Source: Arthrobacter echini
Lineage (GTDB): Bacteria > Actinomycetota > Actinomycetes > Actinomycetales > Micrococcaceae
Direction: 5' to 3'
Length of the DNA stretch: 64,000 nucleotides
NCBI RefSeq assembly: GCF_008107445.1
Contig: NZ_VSLD01000006.1
Coordinates: 62,001-126,000 of the forward strand
Shown one piece after another: positions 8,028 through 18,461 of the stretch; the first letter of the stretch is position 1, and every line of letters begins with the position of its first letter. A program made the translations under genes and the position numbers. Under the pieces are notes generated by a model, which was not told the origin of the DNA, searched no databases, and saw only the letters and a list, made by a program, of their open reading frames with translations.

Positions 8028-9259
8028 GCGCCCGCGTTCGTCAGGACGGGTGTCCGCTCGGCGGGGCCGGCGACGCTGCCGTCGAGGGCCGCCGCGGCAT
8101 CCGTCGTTGCCGGTGCGTCTGCCGCCTCTCGTGCGCCGAGCCGGGTCAGCAGCGCTGTCTCGACGGTCAGGCCGGGGCCGAACGCCATGGAGCAGATACG
8201 ATTGTTCCCCGCAGTGGCGGGCTGGTCCATGATGTGCTTGAGCACGAACATGACGGTCGCGCTGCTCATGTTCCCGTAGTCGCGCAGTGTCTCGCGCGCG
8301 GGCACGAGCTGCTCAGCGGTCAGTCCGAGCTTCGCCTCCACCTTGTCGAGGATGCTGCGGCCGCCGGGGTGGATGGCCCAGTGCTCGATCTCCGCGTAGT
8401 CCAGGCCCTGCAGGGACGCGTCGCGCGCCAGCAGCGGTTCCAGGGCGCCGATGATGTGTGAGTCGATGATGTGCGGCACGTAGGTACCGAGGACCATCTC
8501 GAAACCTTCGTCGCCGATGTTCCAGGCCATCGACTCCTCGCCCACGGGCGTGAGGACGGTCTCGAAGTGGTCGAGGGTCAGCGCCGGCCCCTCCAGGGGG
8601 AGATCCCGGGCGGAGACGATCGCTGCTGCGGCCCCGTCCGCGAACAGGGACGACCCCACGATCGTGTCGGGGTTGTTGGACGAGCGCACGTGCAGGGAGC
8701 ACAGTTCTGCCGAGACCACGAGGACGACGGCGTCCGGGTCGGCGTCGCAGAACGCCTTGGCGGCGCGCAGGGCAGGGAACGCGGCGTAGCAGCCCATGAA
8801 GCCGAGGTGGTAGCGCTGGACGGCCGGATCGAGATCGAGGGCGCGGACGATCTTGTAGTCCGGGCCGGGAGCGAAGAAGCCCGTGCAGGAGACCGTGACC
8901 ACGTGGGTGACGTCCGCGGCCTCGATTCCCGCAGCCGCGTCGAGTGCCTTGCGGGCCGCCTCGACGAAGAGCTTGGTGCCCTCCTGAGCGTAGAGCTCGT
9001 TGCGGGTCTTGGTGCTGGGCGTCAGGATCTGCATGTTCTGCTGGTCGAAGAAGACCGGGTGCTCGAAAGACTTCTCGACGGTGAGCTCTTCCAGGGCGGT
9101 GTAGCGGGTCTCGATCCCCGACGAATCGAAGGCGGCCCCCACGAGGCGCTTCCCGAGCCGGGTGAGATCGGGTTGGGCGGCGAAGACGTCACGGACCTGC
9201 GGCTGCACCATGATCGTGTCGGGTACAGCTGTTTCGAGGGCTCTCAGGATCACTGTCAT
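8024..9259 (-). CDS. Type III polyketide synthase (chalcone/alkylresorcinol synthase family)
   Basis: A 411-residue homodimeric-type ketosynthase that extends an acyl-CoA starter with malonyl-CoA. The catalytic triad is clear: Cys125 in VSCTGFFAPG, His297 in IHPGG and Asn330 in YGNMSSAT. The C-terminus carries about 35 extra Ala/Thr-rich residues not needed for catalysis. The ATG at 9259 starts the conserved sequence MTVILRALETAVP; an in-frame codon 12 codons upstream (GTG, 9295) is less likely. It is the first gene of a three-gene operon with a methyltransferase and an FAD hydroxylase. By analogy with srsABC the product is probably a long-chain alkyl-resorcinol, -pyrone or -quinone lipid for the membrane. 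Confidence 0.92.
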   Translation of the reverse strand: MTVILRALETAVPDTIMVQPQVRDVFAAQPDLTRLGKRLVGAAFDSSGIETRYTALEELTVEKSFEHPVFFDQQNMQILTPSTKTRNELYAQEGTKLFVEAARKALDAAAGIEAADVTHVVTVSCTGFFAPGPDYKIVRALDLDPAVQRYHLGFMGCYAAFPALRAAKAFCDADPDAVVLVVSAELCSLHVRSSNNPDTIVGSSLFADGAAAAIVSARDLPLEGPALTLDHFETVLTPVGEESMAWNIGDEGFEMVLGTYVPHIIDSHIIGALEPLLARDASLQGLDYAEIEHWAIHPGGRSILDKVEAKLGLTAEQLVPARETLRDYGNMSSATVMFVLKHIMDQPATAGNNRICSMAFGPGLTVETALLTRLGAREAADAPATTDAAAALDGSVAGPAERTPVLTNAGA

Positions 9260-9447
9260 ACACCCATTACTAGAGGACTGCCGCGACAAACACAACGAAG
9301 GCCTTCGTGCCCCGCCCCGCGGGGAGGTCCTCCGCGGTGCCTCGCTGCCGCGCGCCGTTCCCGGACCAAGCCGGGGCGGTCGATGCGACGAATCACACCC
9401 ATCACCGCCGACGGCTCAGCCGTCCTCCCGACCAGGACGGACCACCC

Positions 9448-10110
9448 GTGAGATCCAAGACCGCACTGCCCCATCGGAACCGCGCCACCCTGCTCGTCGC
9501 GCTCGGTGCCTGCCTGGTCCTGGCGGGCTGCGGCGCCGCCGAGGAGGATCCGCTGGGCGTCAACAGTGCTGCGGACGGGAGCGCCGCTGGATCGGACGGG
9601 GCAGGTGCGGGCCAGGCCGATCCCGTCGGCGCCGGGCTGGGGGATGACCCCCTGAACATCGGGCGCGACGGCGCAGCGCTCTGCGGGGTGCAGCCGAAGG
9701 AGAGCCGACTGCACTACACGGTGATGCTCCACAATCCCACGCTGGAGGCCTTCACCCTGGGGGAGGTACGCCTCGGCGATCCCGAGGACCTCACCGTCGT
9801 CTCGACGATGGTGCAGACCGCGAACCGCGAGGGTCATCACCACGGGGGAGCGCCCGAGGGCGGGCACGACGAGCATGCAGCGACTCCGGCCCCCACCAAG
9901 GCTCCCGAGCCGATCGGTCCGCCCGTCGAGGCCGAGGGCTACGTGTTCGAACCCGACGCCCACCTCAACATCATCGTCACCGTCGAACTCGCCGAGGGTG
10001 CTTCGCACGGCAGTGCGGAGAACATCATGGTGGCCTTCGCCAACGACGAGCGGGACTTCGCGGTGCCCCACCCCCTGAAGATCGACGTCGACGCGAAATC
10101 CTGCGCCTGA
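9448..10110 (+). CDS. Secreted lipoprotein, DUF461/PCuAC-like role uncertain
   Basis: A 220-residue protein with a lipoprotein signal peptide: basic start VRSKTALPHRNR, hydrophobic core, and the lipobox LAGC with the acylated cysteine at residue 28. A Gly/Ala/Asp-rich linker follows, then a beta-rich domain with the phrase LHYTVMLHNPTLEAFTLGEVRL. Residues about 132-146 contain a His-rich stretch (HHHGG...GHDEH) that could bind a metal. The start is a GTG at 9448 that gives a canonical signal peptide; longer in-frame starts do not. I do not recognise a named family; the His cluster makes metal binding an attractive but unproven guess. Confidence 0.75.
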   Translation: MRSKTALPHRNRATLLVALGACLVLAGCGAAEEDPLGVNSAADGSAAGSDGAGAGQADPVGAGLGDDPLNIGRDGAALCGVQPKESRLHYTVMLHNPTLEAFTLGEVRLGDPEDLTVVSTMVQTANREGHHHGGAPEGGHDEHAATPAPTKAPEPIGPPVEAEGYVFEPDAHLNIIVTVELAEGASHGSAENIMVAFANDERDFAVPHPLKIDVDAKSCA

Positions 10111-10156
10111 CCGAGCTGATTCCGAGCCACAGGGTCCCTGACCGGGGATTCCCAAA

Positions 10157-10198
10157 GACAGAGAACCCCCGCCCTGTACAGGACGGGGGTTCTCTGTC
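10157..10198. terminator. Bidirectional terminator hairpin
   Basis: Arms GACAGAGAACCCCCG and CGGGGGTTCTCTGTC, with further pairing toward a short loop, form a long stem between two convergent genes (lipoprotein and Rpf). There is no long T-run on the plus side, as is usual in this group. Confidence 0.85.
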
Positions 10199-10231
10199 GC
10201 CGGCCCGGGAGCCGGACCGACGTGGACCGGA

Positions 10232-11032
10232 CTAGGCCGGGAGGTTCAGCAGGTGACCGGCATAGATCAGGTTGGGATCCACAACCGTGCCGGTGTTCGC
10301 GGCGTACAGTGCCTGCCAGCCGCCGACGACGCCGAGGTGCTGGGCGATCTCACTGAGGGTGTCGCCGGACTGGATGGTGTAGCTCTGGCCGCTGAGCGCG
10401 ACAGGTGCTGCAACCGGCGCCTGGACGACAGGGGCAGCGACGGGTGCCTGCGCAACAGGAGCAGCGACAGGTGCCGGGGCCTGGGCGACGGGGGCGGCAG
10501 CAGGGGCCGGGGCTACAGGAGCGGCGACAGGGGCTGCGGCCGGAGCTACAGGAGCGGCAACAGGTGCCGGGGCCTGGGCGACCGGGGCGGCAACGGGTGC
10601 CTGGACGACGGGGGCCTGGGCAACAGGGGCGGCGACGGGTGCCTGGACAGCTGCCGACTGGGCGAACTGCACGGGCGCGGGTGCTGCTGCACCGTTGAGG
10701 CCGAGCTTGGCGGAGCAGGCGGGCCATGCGCCCCAACCCTGACCGGCGAGGACGTTCTCCGCGACAGCGATCTGCTGCGAACGGCTCGCGTCTTGAGGCT
10801 GTCCCTTGCCGCCGAAAGCGTCCCACGTGGACTTCTGGAACTGCAGTCCACCGGAGAAACCATTGCCGGAGTTGATGTTCCAGTCTCCGCCGCTCTCGCA
10901 CTGGGCGAGGGCGTCCCAGTCGCTCCCGGGTGCGGCGTTGGCCGCTCCGGCCGCCGAGCCGAGGGCCAGTCCGGTGAGGGCGACGACGGCGAAGCCGCGG
11001 CGGGCGGTGGTGCTGAAGGTGTTTGTGTTCAT
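10232..11032 (-). CDS. rpf: Resuscitation-promoting factor-like transglycosylase with LysM domain
   Basis: A 266-residue secreted cell-wall enzyme. A signal peptide (residues 1-33, ending ANAAP) is followed by the Rpf domain (about 36-112): [19 protein letters not shown] with the catalytic Glu, then [15 protein letters not shown] and a Cys pair (CESGG...WPACS). Residues about 117-215 are a low-complexity linker of repeated Ala-Pro-Val units, and the C-terminus is a LysM peptidoglycan-binding domain ([18 protein letters not shown]...). Rpf proteins cleave peptidoglycan and help dormant cells resume growth. The ATG at 11032 begins a canonical signal peptide. It is preceded by a roughly 190-base leader. 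Confidence 0.93.
   Translation of the reverse strand: MNTNTFSTTARRGFAVVALTGLALGSAAGAANAAPGSDWDALAQCESGGDWNINSGNGFSGGLQFQKSTWDAFGGKGQPQDASRSQQIAVAENVLAGQGWGAWPACSAKLGLNGAAAPAPVQFAQSAAVQAPVAAPVAQAPVVQAPVAAPVAQAPAPVAAPVAPAAAPVAAPVAPAPAAAPVAQAPAPVAAPVAQAPVAAPVVQAPVAAPVALSGQSYTIQSGDTLSEIAQHLGVVGGWQALYAANTGTVVDPNLIYAGHLLNLPA
10395..10665 (-). repeat. Low-complexity Ala-Pro-Val coding repeat in rpf
   Basis: About 90 residues of rpf consist of imperfect units such as QAPVAAPVA and APAPVAAPV, giving degenerate 15-27-base direct repeats at DNA level. The repeat spans the linker between the Rpf and LysM domains and probably crosses the cell wall as an extended spacer. Such tracts change length easily by slippage. 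Confidence 0.85.
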
Positions 11033-11256
11033 GGGATTACGATGCTCCGAGGCCACCCGCACTAGGTCCGTCCCCGGACTTCTTCGCGCCGCTGCTCACC
11101 TTGACGGTATTGAGGTCATGGTTCGGCAGCCGCCTGATGAGCAACGAGCGGTGGAGAGCGGTGCCGGGCATAGATCGCTGCTCGCTGGGCGGCAGCCGTT
11201 CGCTTCCCTGGACGGGGAACTTGGTCCACCCTAAAGGAATTGCGATTCGATGCCAA
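11033..11256 (-). promoter_or_regulatory. rpf promoter and long structured 5' leader
   Basis: On the minus strand a -35 box TTGGCA (11251-11256) and -10 box TAGGGT (11228-11233), spaced by 17 bases, place the transcript start near 11221-11226, leaving about 190 untranslated bases before rpf. The leader can fold: GCCGCC (11188-11193 on plus as GGCGGC) pairs with GGCGGC (11129-11134 on plus as GCCGCC), enclosing a second stem between AGCGAGCAGCG and CGCTCGTTGCT with one wobble and a 2x2 internal loop. A further GTCCG-GGGA-CGGAC hairpin lies nearer the gene. Actinobacterial rpf genes are often controlled by c-di-AMP (ydaO) riboswitches, but I do not see the conserved ydaO core clearly, so the class is left open. 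Confidence 0.5.
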
Positions 11257-11320
11257 ATTGGTGCAGGTCGGTGCTTGACAACGCTGCGGAAGGTCCTGCG
11301 GTGTGGAGATTTCCGACCGG

Positions 11321-12691
11321 TCAGCCGCTGAGCGCAGCCCGGGCCGCATGCCCGATCACAGCGCTGTAAGTGGGGTAGGCGAACTTGACCCGGGCCAGGG
11401 TGGAGAGATCCGTCCCACCCGCCATGGCCGCGGCCACGGCGGTGATGACCTCGACCGCGTTCTCACCGACGGCGTGCGCGCCAAGGATGAGCTCACGCCG
11501 GCGGTCCACCACGAGCTTCAGGAAGCCCTGCTCGCGGTCGTCGATGATCGGGCGCTCCACGACGGCGTAGGGCACGGTCACCGCATGGCATTCCGCGTCG
11601 CGCTCGCGGGCCTTCGCCTCGGTCAGGCCCACGCCGGCGTAATCCGGATCGGTGAAGCCGCCCTCGGGCAGCAGATGGTGTGGCGAGGTGTGGGTGGCAC
11701 CCAGCACGGCGTTCTCCGCCGCCGTCTCCCCCTCGACCACGGCGGCCTGCACCAGCATGCTCAGGCCGTTGGCGTCGCCCGCCACGAAGATGTGGGGGAC
11801 GGAGGACCGCAGGTAGTCGTCCACCGGGATGAAGGAGCCGGCGGTCCGCACCCCGGCGGACTCCAGTCCGAGCCCCGGGAGGTTGGCGGGCCAGCCGGCG
11901 GCCATGATCACGGCGTCCACGTCCCGCGACCGCCGGTCGCCGTCGTGCTCCCAGCTGAGGGTGAGGTGGCCGTCCACCCGCTCGATGCGGTCGATCCCGC
12001 CGATGCCCGTCTCCACCTCCACCCCCTTGCCCGTGAAGCCGGCCGTGACGGCGGCGGCGACGTCCTCGTCCTCCGTCATGAGGATGCGCGGTGCGAGGTC
12101 GAGGAGCAGCACCTGCGAGCCCAGCGCGTCGAAGATGGTGGTCAGCTGGGCGCCGGTGTGTCCGCCGCCGATGATGGCCACTGCGCCGGGAAGGCGCTCG
12201 AGATCCAGGACCTCGTGCGGCAGGACGGCGTGTTCGGCGCCGTCGATGGGTAGCCGGCGACCACTCCCGCCGACGCACAGGATGATGGAGGCCGCCGTGA
12301 GCTCCCTGTCGCCGACCAGGACGCGGTGGTCGCCGGTGAGCTCGGCGTCGCCCTCGATCAGCTCGATGGCCAGGCGTTCCATCGTGGCGCCGTACCCCTT
12401 CGACGCGAGGACCCGGGCAACCGTGGCCCGCACGCGCTGCACTGTCCTGTCCCAGTCGACGGCCGGCTCGTCCACCACGATCCCGTAGTCGTAGGCCGTG
12501 CGGACCTCCCGGAACAGGCGGGCGGTCTTCGCCAGGACGCGGCTCGGCACGCAGCCGGAATTCACGCAGGTGCCACCGAGCGCCGACCGTTCGACGACGG
12601 CGGTCCGCGCGCCGAGCTCTGCAGCGCGCGTGGCGGCGGCCATGCCCGCGGGGCCACCACCGATGACGAGGACGTCGAACGTGTACTCCAT
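11321..12691 (-). CDS. FAD-dependent pyridine nucleotide-disulfide oxidoreductase (mercuric/lipoamide reductase-like)
   Basis: A 456-residue flavoprotein of the class I disulfide reductase fold. FAD motif VIGGGPAGMAAA is at residues 9-20; the redox-active disulfide is Cys42/Cys47 in GGTCVNSGCVPS; an NAD(P)-binding GGGHTG follows (about 180); and the second FAD motif is IFVAGDANG. The C-terminal dimerisation domain lacks the catalytic HxHPT-x-E motif of true lipoamide and glutathione reductases: the equivalent place reads FAYPTYSAV. It is therefore unlikely to be lipoamide dehydrogenase and may act on a different disulfide, a quinone or another electron acceptor. The start at 12691 begins the conserved N-terminus. 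It follows fdhA on the same strand but is separated by a terminator. Confidence 0.85.
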   Translation of the reverse strand: MEYTFDVLVIGGGPAGMAAATRAAELGARTAVVERSALGGTCVNSGCVPSRVLAKTARLFREVRTAYDYGIVVDEPAVDWDRTVQRVRATVARVLASKGYGATMERLAIELIEGDAELTGDHRVLVGDRELTAASIILCVGGSGRRLPIDGAEHAVLPHEVLDLERLPGAVAIIGGGHTGAQLTTIFDALGSQVLLLDLAPRILMTEDEDVAAAVTAGFTGKGVEVETGIGGIDRIERVDGHLTLSWEHDGDRRSRDVDAVIMAAGWPANLPGLGLESAGVRTAGSFIPVDDYLRSSVPHIFVAGDANGLSMLVQAAVVEGETAAENAVLGATHTSPHHLLPEGGFTDPDYAGVGLTEAKARERDAECHAVTVPYAVVERPIIDDREQGFLKLVVDRRRELILGAHAVGENAVEVITAVAAAMAGGTDLSTLARVKFAYPTYSAVIGHAARAALSG

Positions 12692-12776
12692 GGCGAGTGC
12701 TCCTTCGGTGACTGCCCGGACGGGTACCACGATCAGTCCCGGATGTGACGGAGAACGTGGGTCCTCCCCGCGAGGA

Positions 12777-12814
12777 CCGGGACCGCCGTCGGACGATACC
12801 GACGACGGTCCCGG
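12777..12814 (-). terminator. Terminator downstream of fdhA
   Basis: A GC-rich stem of about 16 pairs with one wobble (12777-12792 with 12799-12814) and a six-base loop lies 10 bases after the fdhA stop codon. It separates fdhA from the downstream disulfide oxidoreductase gene. Confidence 0.75.
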
Positions 12815-12823
12815 CACCACCGC

Positions 12824-14041
12824 CTAGGCGGCGACGTACCCGTGCGGGTCGAGTACGTACTTCGTGGCCGCACCGGCATCGAACTCCTCGTAGCCGCGAG
12901 GGGCGTCCTCGAGTCCGATCGTCTTGGCGTTGACGGCCTTGGCGATCGCGATGCGGTCGTGCAGGATCGCCATCATCAGGCCCCGGTTGTACTTCATGAC
13001 GGGGCACTGCCCGGTGGTGAAGGACAGCGACTTCGCCCAGCCCGTCCCCAGGCTGAGCGAGAGCGAGCCCACCTTCGCGGCGTCGTCGGCTGCGCCCGGA
13101 TCGCCGGTGACATACAGGCCCGGGATGCCGAGGGCACCGCCGGCGGCCGTGATGTCCATGAGGGAGTTCAGCACCGTGGCCGGGGCCTCGGTGGCTGCAC
13201 CCTCGCCGTGGCCGCGCGCCTCGAAGCCCACGGCGTCCACGCCGCAGTCCACCTCCGGGACACCCAGCAGCTGCTCGATCTGCTCACCCGGATCGCCCTT
13301 CGACACGTCGATGGTCTCGCAGCCGAAGCTCCGCGCCTGCGCGAGGCGGTCCTCGTTGAGATCGCCGACGATCACCACGGCAGCACCGAGCAACTGCGCC
13401 GACGCTGCTGCTGCCAGGCCCACGGGACCGGCTCCGGCAACATAGACCGTCGACCCCACGCCCACGCCGGCGGTGACCGCGCCGTGGAAGCCCGTGGGAA
13501 GGATGTCCGAGAGCATCGTCAGGTCGAGGATCTTCTCCAGGGCCTGGTCCCGGTCCGGGAACTTCAGCAGATTCCAGTCGGCGTAGGGCACCAGGACGTA
13601 CTCGGCCTGGCCACCCACCCAGCCGCCCATGTCCACATAGCCGTAGGCGCTGCCCGGGCGGTCCGGATTGACGTTGAGGCAGATGCCGGTCTTACGCTCC
13701 TTGCAGTTGCGGCACCGTCCGCACGCGATGTTGAAGGGGACCGAACAGATATCGCCCTTCTTGATGAACTCGACGTCGCGACCCACTTCGACGACCTCAC
13801 CGGTGATCTCGTGACCCAGCACGAGATCCTTCGGTGCGGACGTGCGGCCGCGGACCATGTGCTGGTCCGAGCCGCAGATGTTGGTGGTGACCGTCTTGAG
13901 GATCACGCCGTGGTGGACCTGCCGGCCCACGTTGGCCGGGTTCACCCCCGGTCCGTCCTTCAGCTCGAATGTGGGGTAGTCGGTGTCGATGACCTCGACC
14001 TTCCCCGTCCCCTTGTACGCAACAGCTCTGTTACCACTCAT
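12824..14041 (-). CDS. fdhA: Glutathione-independent formaldehyde dehydrogenase (zinc alcohol dehydrogenase family)
   Basis: A 405-residue medium-chain zinc dehydrogenase. The N-terminus MSGNRAVAYKGTGKVEV and the block TTNICGSDQHMVRGR, with the catalytic-zinc Cys, then GHEITGEVVEVG, a structural-zinc site CGRCRNCKERKTGIC, and the NAD-binding VAGAGPVGLAAA are all typical of glutathione-independent formaldehyde dehydrogenase, which oxidises formaldehyde to formate with NAD+. The length equals that of characterised enzymes (about 400). A strong AGGAGAGG site precedes the ATG. An FdhF/YdeP-type molybdoenzyme lies 43 kb away; no direct link is shown. Dismutation of aldehydes is an alternative activity in this family. 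Confidence 0.92.
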   Translation of the reverse strand: MSGNRAVAYKGTGKVEVIDTDYPTFELKDGPGVNPANVGRQVHHGVILKTVTTNICGSDQHMVRGRTSAPKDLVLGHEITGEVVEVGRDVEFIKKGDICSVPFNIACGRCRNCKERKTGICLNVNPDRPGSAYGYVDMGGWVGGQAEYVLVPYADWNLLKFPDRDQALEKILDLTMLSDILPTGFHGAVTAGVGVGSTVYVAGAGPVGLAAAASAQLLGAAVVIVGDLNEDRLAQARSFGCETIDVSKGDPGEQIEQLLGVPEVDCGVDAVGFEARGHGEGAATEAPATVLNSLMDITAAGGALGIPGLYVTGDPGAADDAAKVGSLSLSLGTGWAKSLSFTTGQCPVMKYNRGLMMAILHDRIAIAKAVNAKTIGLEDAPRGYEEFDAGAATKYVLDPHGYVAA

Positions 14042-14255
14042 GGAACATCCTCTCCTGATACCTCGGTGGCGTCCGGCTGACCCGCACGCCAACACCCTGC
14101 GCCCACTGATGGCCTCGGGTCGCAGATGTCGGGACTCTAACATCTCGGGGGCTTGCACGGACCATGTATTTTCCGCCCCGTATCCGCCAGGGCAGGCGTG
14201 GTGAGCTGCAGCGATGCGTCTTGCCCGCGTGGGTGGCGTGGGGGAGGGTGGCCAC

Positions 14256-15032
14256 ATGACCGAAACCGTCCTCATCACCGGCGCGACATCGGGCATCGGC
14301 GCCGAGTTCGCCCGACACTTCGCCTCCCGCGGCCGGGACCTGGTGCTGGTGGCCCGGGCACCCGGCCCGCTCGGGGAGACCGCAGCCGCGCTGCGGGAGC
14401 GGTGGGGCATCGGGGTGGAGACCATCGCCGCCGATCTGCTCGAGACCGACGGTCTGGCGCGGGTCCTCGCCCGCCTGGCCGACGACGGACCGGCGCACCC
14501 CGGCCGGGCACGTGTCACGGTGCTGGTCAACAATGCGGGGTACGGACTCGTGAAGCCGTTCGCGGACAACACGCTCGACGACGAGGTGCGCCATCTGAGG
14601 ATCCACCTGGAAGTCCCGCTGTCCCTGGCCCATGCTGCGCTGCAGTCGATGCGCCGGCATGAGCACGGGACGATCATCAACATCGCGAGCGTTGCCGGGT
14701 TCACCCCGAGGGGGACCTACGGTGCCGTGAAGGCGGCGATGATCAGCTTCAGTCGGTGGGCCAATCTCACCTACGGGCCAGGAGGTATCCGGGTCACGGC
14801 GGTGTGTCCCGGGTTCGTCCACACCGACTTCCACCAGCGGATGGGTGCGGACAGGGCGAGCGTGCCGGGCATCCTGTGGCTCGACACGGACCTCGTGGTG
14901 CGCGAAGCGCTGCGCGACACCGCCGCGGGGAAGGCCGTCTCCATCCCGAGTCTGCGCTACCGGGTGCTCGTCGCCCTCGCCCGGGTGGCGCCGTCGTCCC
15001 TCGTGGCCCGGCTGGCCCGCCGCGGCCGCTGA
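14256..15032 (+). CDS. Short-chain dehydrogenase/reductase
   Basis: A 258-residue SDR with cofactor motif TGATSGIG (residues 8-15), NNAG, and the catalytic Ser/Tyr/Lys arrangement (IASVAG, then YGAVKAA). The last 30 residues are hydrophobic and basic (YRVLVALARVAPSSLVARLARRGR), a tail often seen in SDRs of the DltE/YqjQ type that may touch the membrane. The start at 14256 has a GGGGGAGGG site; an upstream in-frame ATG (14214) lacks one. It is divergent from fdhA across a 214-base gap. Substrate unknown. Confidence 0.87.
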   Translation: MTETVLITGATSGIGAEFARHFASRGRDLVLVARAPGPLGETAAALRERWGIGVETIAADLLETDGLARVLARLADDGPAHPGRARVTVLVNNAGYGLVKPFADNTLDDEVRHLRIHLEVPLSLAHAALQSMRRHEHGTIINIASVAGFTPRGTYGAVKAAMISFSRWANLTYGPGGIRVTAVCPGFVHTDFHQRMGADRASVPGILWLDTDLVVREALRDTAAGKAVSIPSLRYRVLVALARVAPSSLVARLARRGR

Positions 15033-15137
15033 TGATCGGGGTGACCGTTGCATAATTGCGCGGTTCCAGAAGCACTAAGTGTGCTTACGATGAGCCATCG
15101 GAAATTCTGAAGATGCCCCTTACAAGGAGGTAGGACG

Positions 15138-15398
15138 ATGGCAGGTTACTTCAAGCTGGTCGACGCCCACGACGGCGGGTTCCGCGTCAAGCTGACCGCT
15201 CCCGACGGGACCCTGGTGGGTGTATCCACTTTCTACGCCTCGAAGGAGGAGGCGGTGGCCGGGATAGAACTTATCCGGGAGATCGCCGGCACGGGGCCCG
15301 TGGTGGATCACAGCCGGGACGATCCGGGGCCGGTGGAGATCCTCAGCGGACTGCAGGCCCTCGCCGGACAGGAGCATGCGTTCGGGCGGGACGCCTGA
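15138..15398 (+). CDS. YegP/DUF1508 family small protein
   Basis: An 86-residue protein with one DUF1508 unit: GYFKLVDAHDGGFRVKLTAPDGTLVGVSTFYASKEEAVAGIELIR, the pattern of a beta-beta-alpha module that reads like a small capping protein. A near-perfect AAGGAGGT ribosome site at 15123-15130 predicts high expression. Members are common, often induced by stress, and biochemically uncharacterised. It stands alone between the SDR and aconitase genes. Confidence 0.85.
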   Translation: MAGYFKLVDAHDGGFRVKLTAPDGTLVGVSTFYASKEEAVAGIELIREIAGTGPVVDHSRDDPGPVEILSGLQALAGQEHAFGRDA

Positions 15399-15436
15399 GC
15401 GTGATCGCCGGCGCCGTCTGACGGACTTTCGGTGTA

Positions 15437-15485
15437 CGACTGTATACAGTCGCGGGGATCGTGGAATAGGATGAGGGCATTCCAC
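15437..15485 (+). promoter_or_regulatory. Palindromes in the aconitase promoter region
   Basis: A perfect 16-base palindrome CGACTGTATACAGTCG (15437-15452) is followed by a second inverted repeat GTGGAAT (15461-15467) - 11 bases - ATTCCAC (15479-15485), which overlaps a possible -10 box TAGGAT (15467-15472). The core TGTATACA resembles operators of GntR regulators with FCD domains, and such a regulator is encoded just after acnA. In corynebacteria a TetR protein (AcnR) controls acn; no acnR is visible here. Confidence 0.6.
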
Positions 15486-15510
15486 AATCTCATCGAAGGG
15501 AGCCGAGGTC

Positions 15511-18354
<2,844 letters not shown>

Positions 18355-18361
18355 TCGGTAC

Positions 18362-18405
18362 GCCGGTCCCGGTCCGGGAGGCCCACCTCCCGGACCGGGA
18401 CCGGC
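18362..18405 (+). terminator. acnA terminator
   Basis: A perfect 20-base-pair GC-rich stem (18362-18381 with 18386-18405) with a four-base loop CCCA begins 8 bases after the acnA stop codon. No T-run follows. Confidence 0.85.
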
Positions 18406-18461
18406 GGCAGCTCTTCATCCGATCCAACTCCTGTCCAGCCCAGATCATCCGAGGGGGTGCC

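Noticed and set aside
10395-10665. Short direct repeats resembling a CRISPR array
   Set aside because: The repeats are degenerate, in frame and encode the Ala-Pro-Val linker of rpf; there are no unique spacers and no cas genes.
11033-11226. c-di-AMP (ydaO) riboswitch in the rpf leader
   Set aside because: The expected conserved core around the two ligand sites is not clear by eye. I kept it as a structured leader of unknown class.
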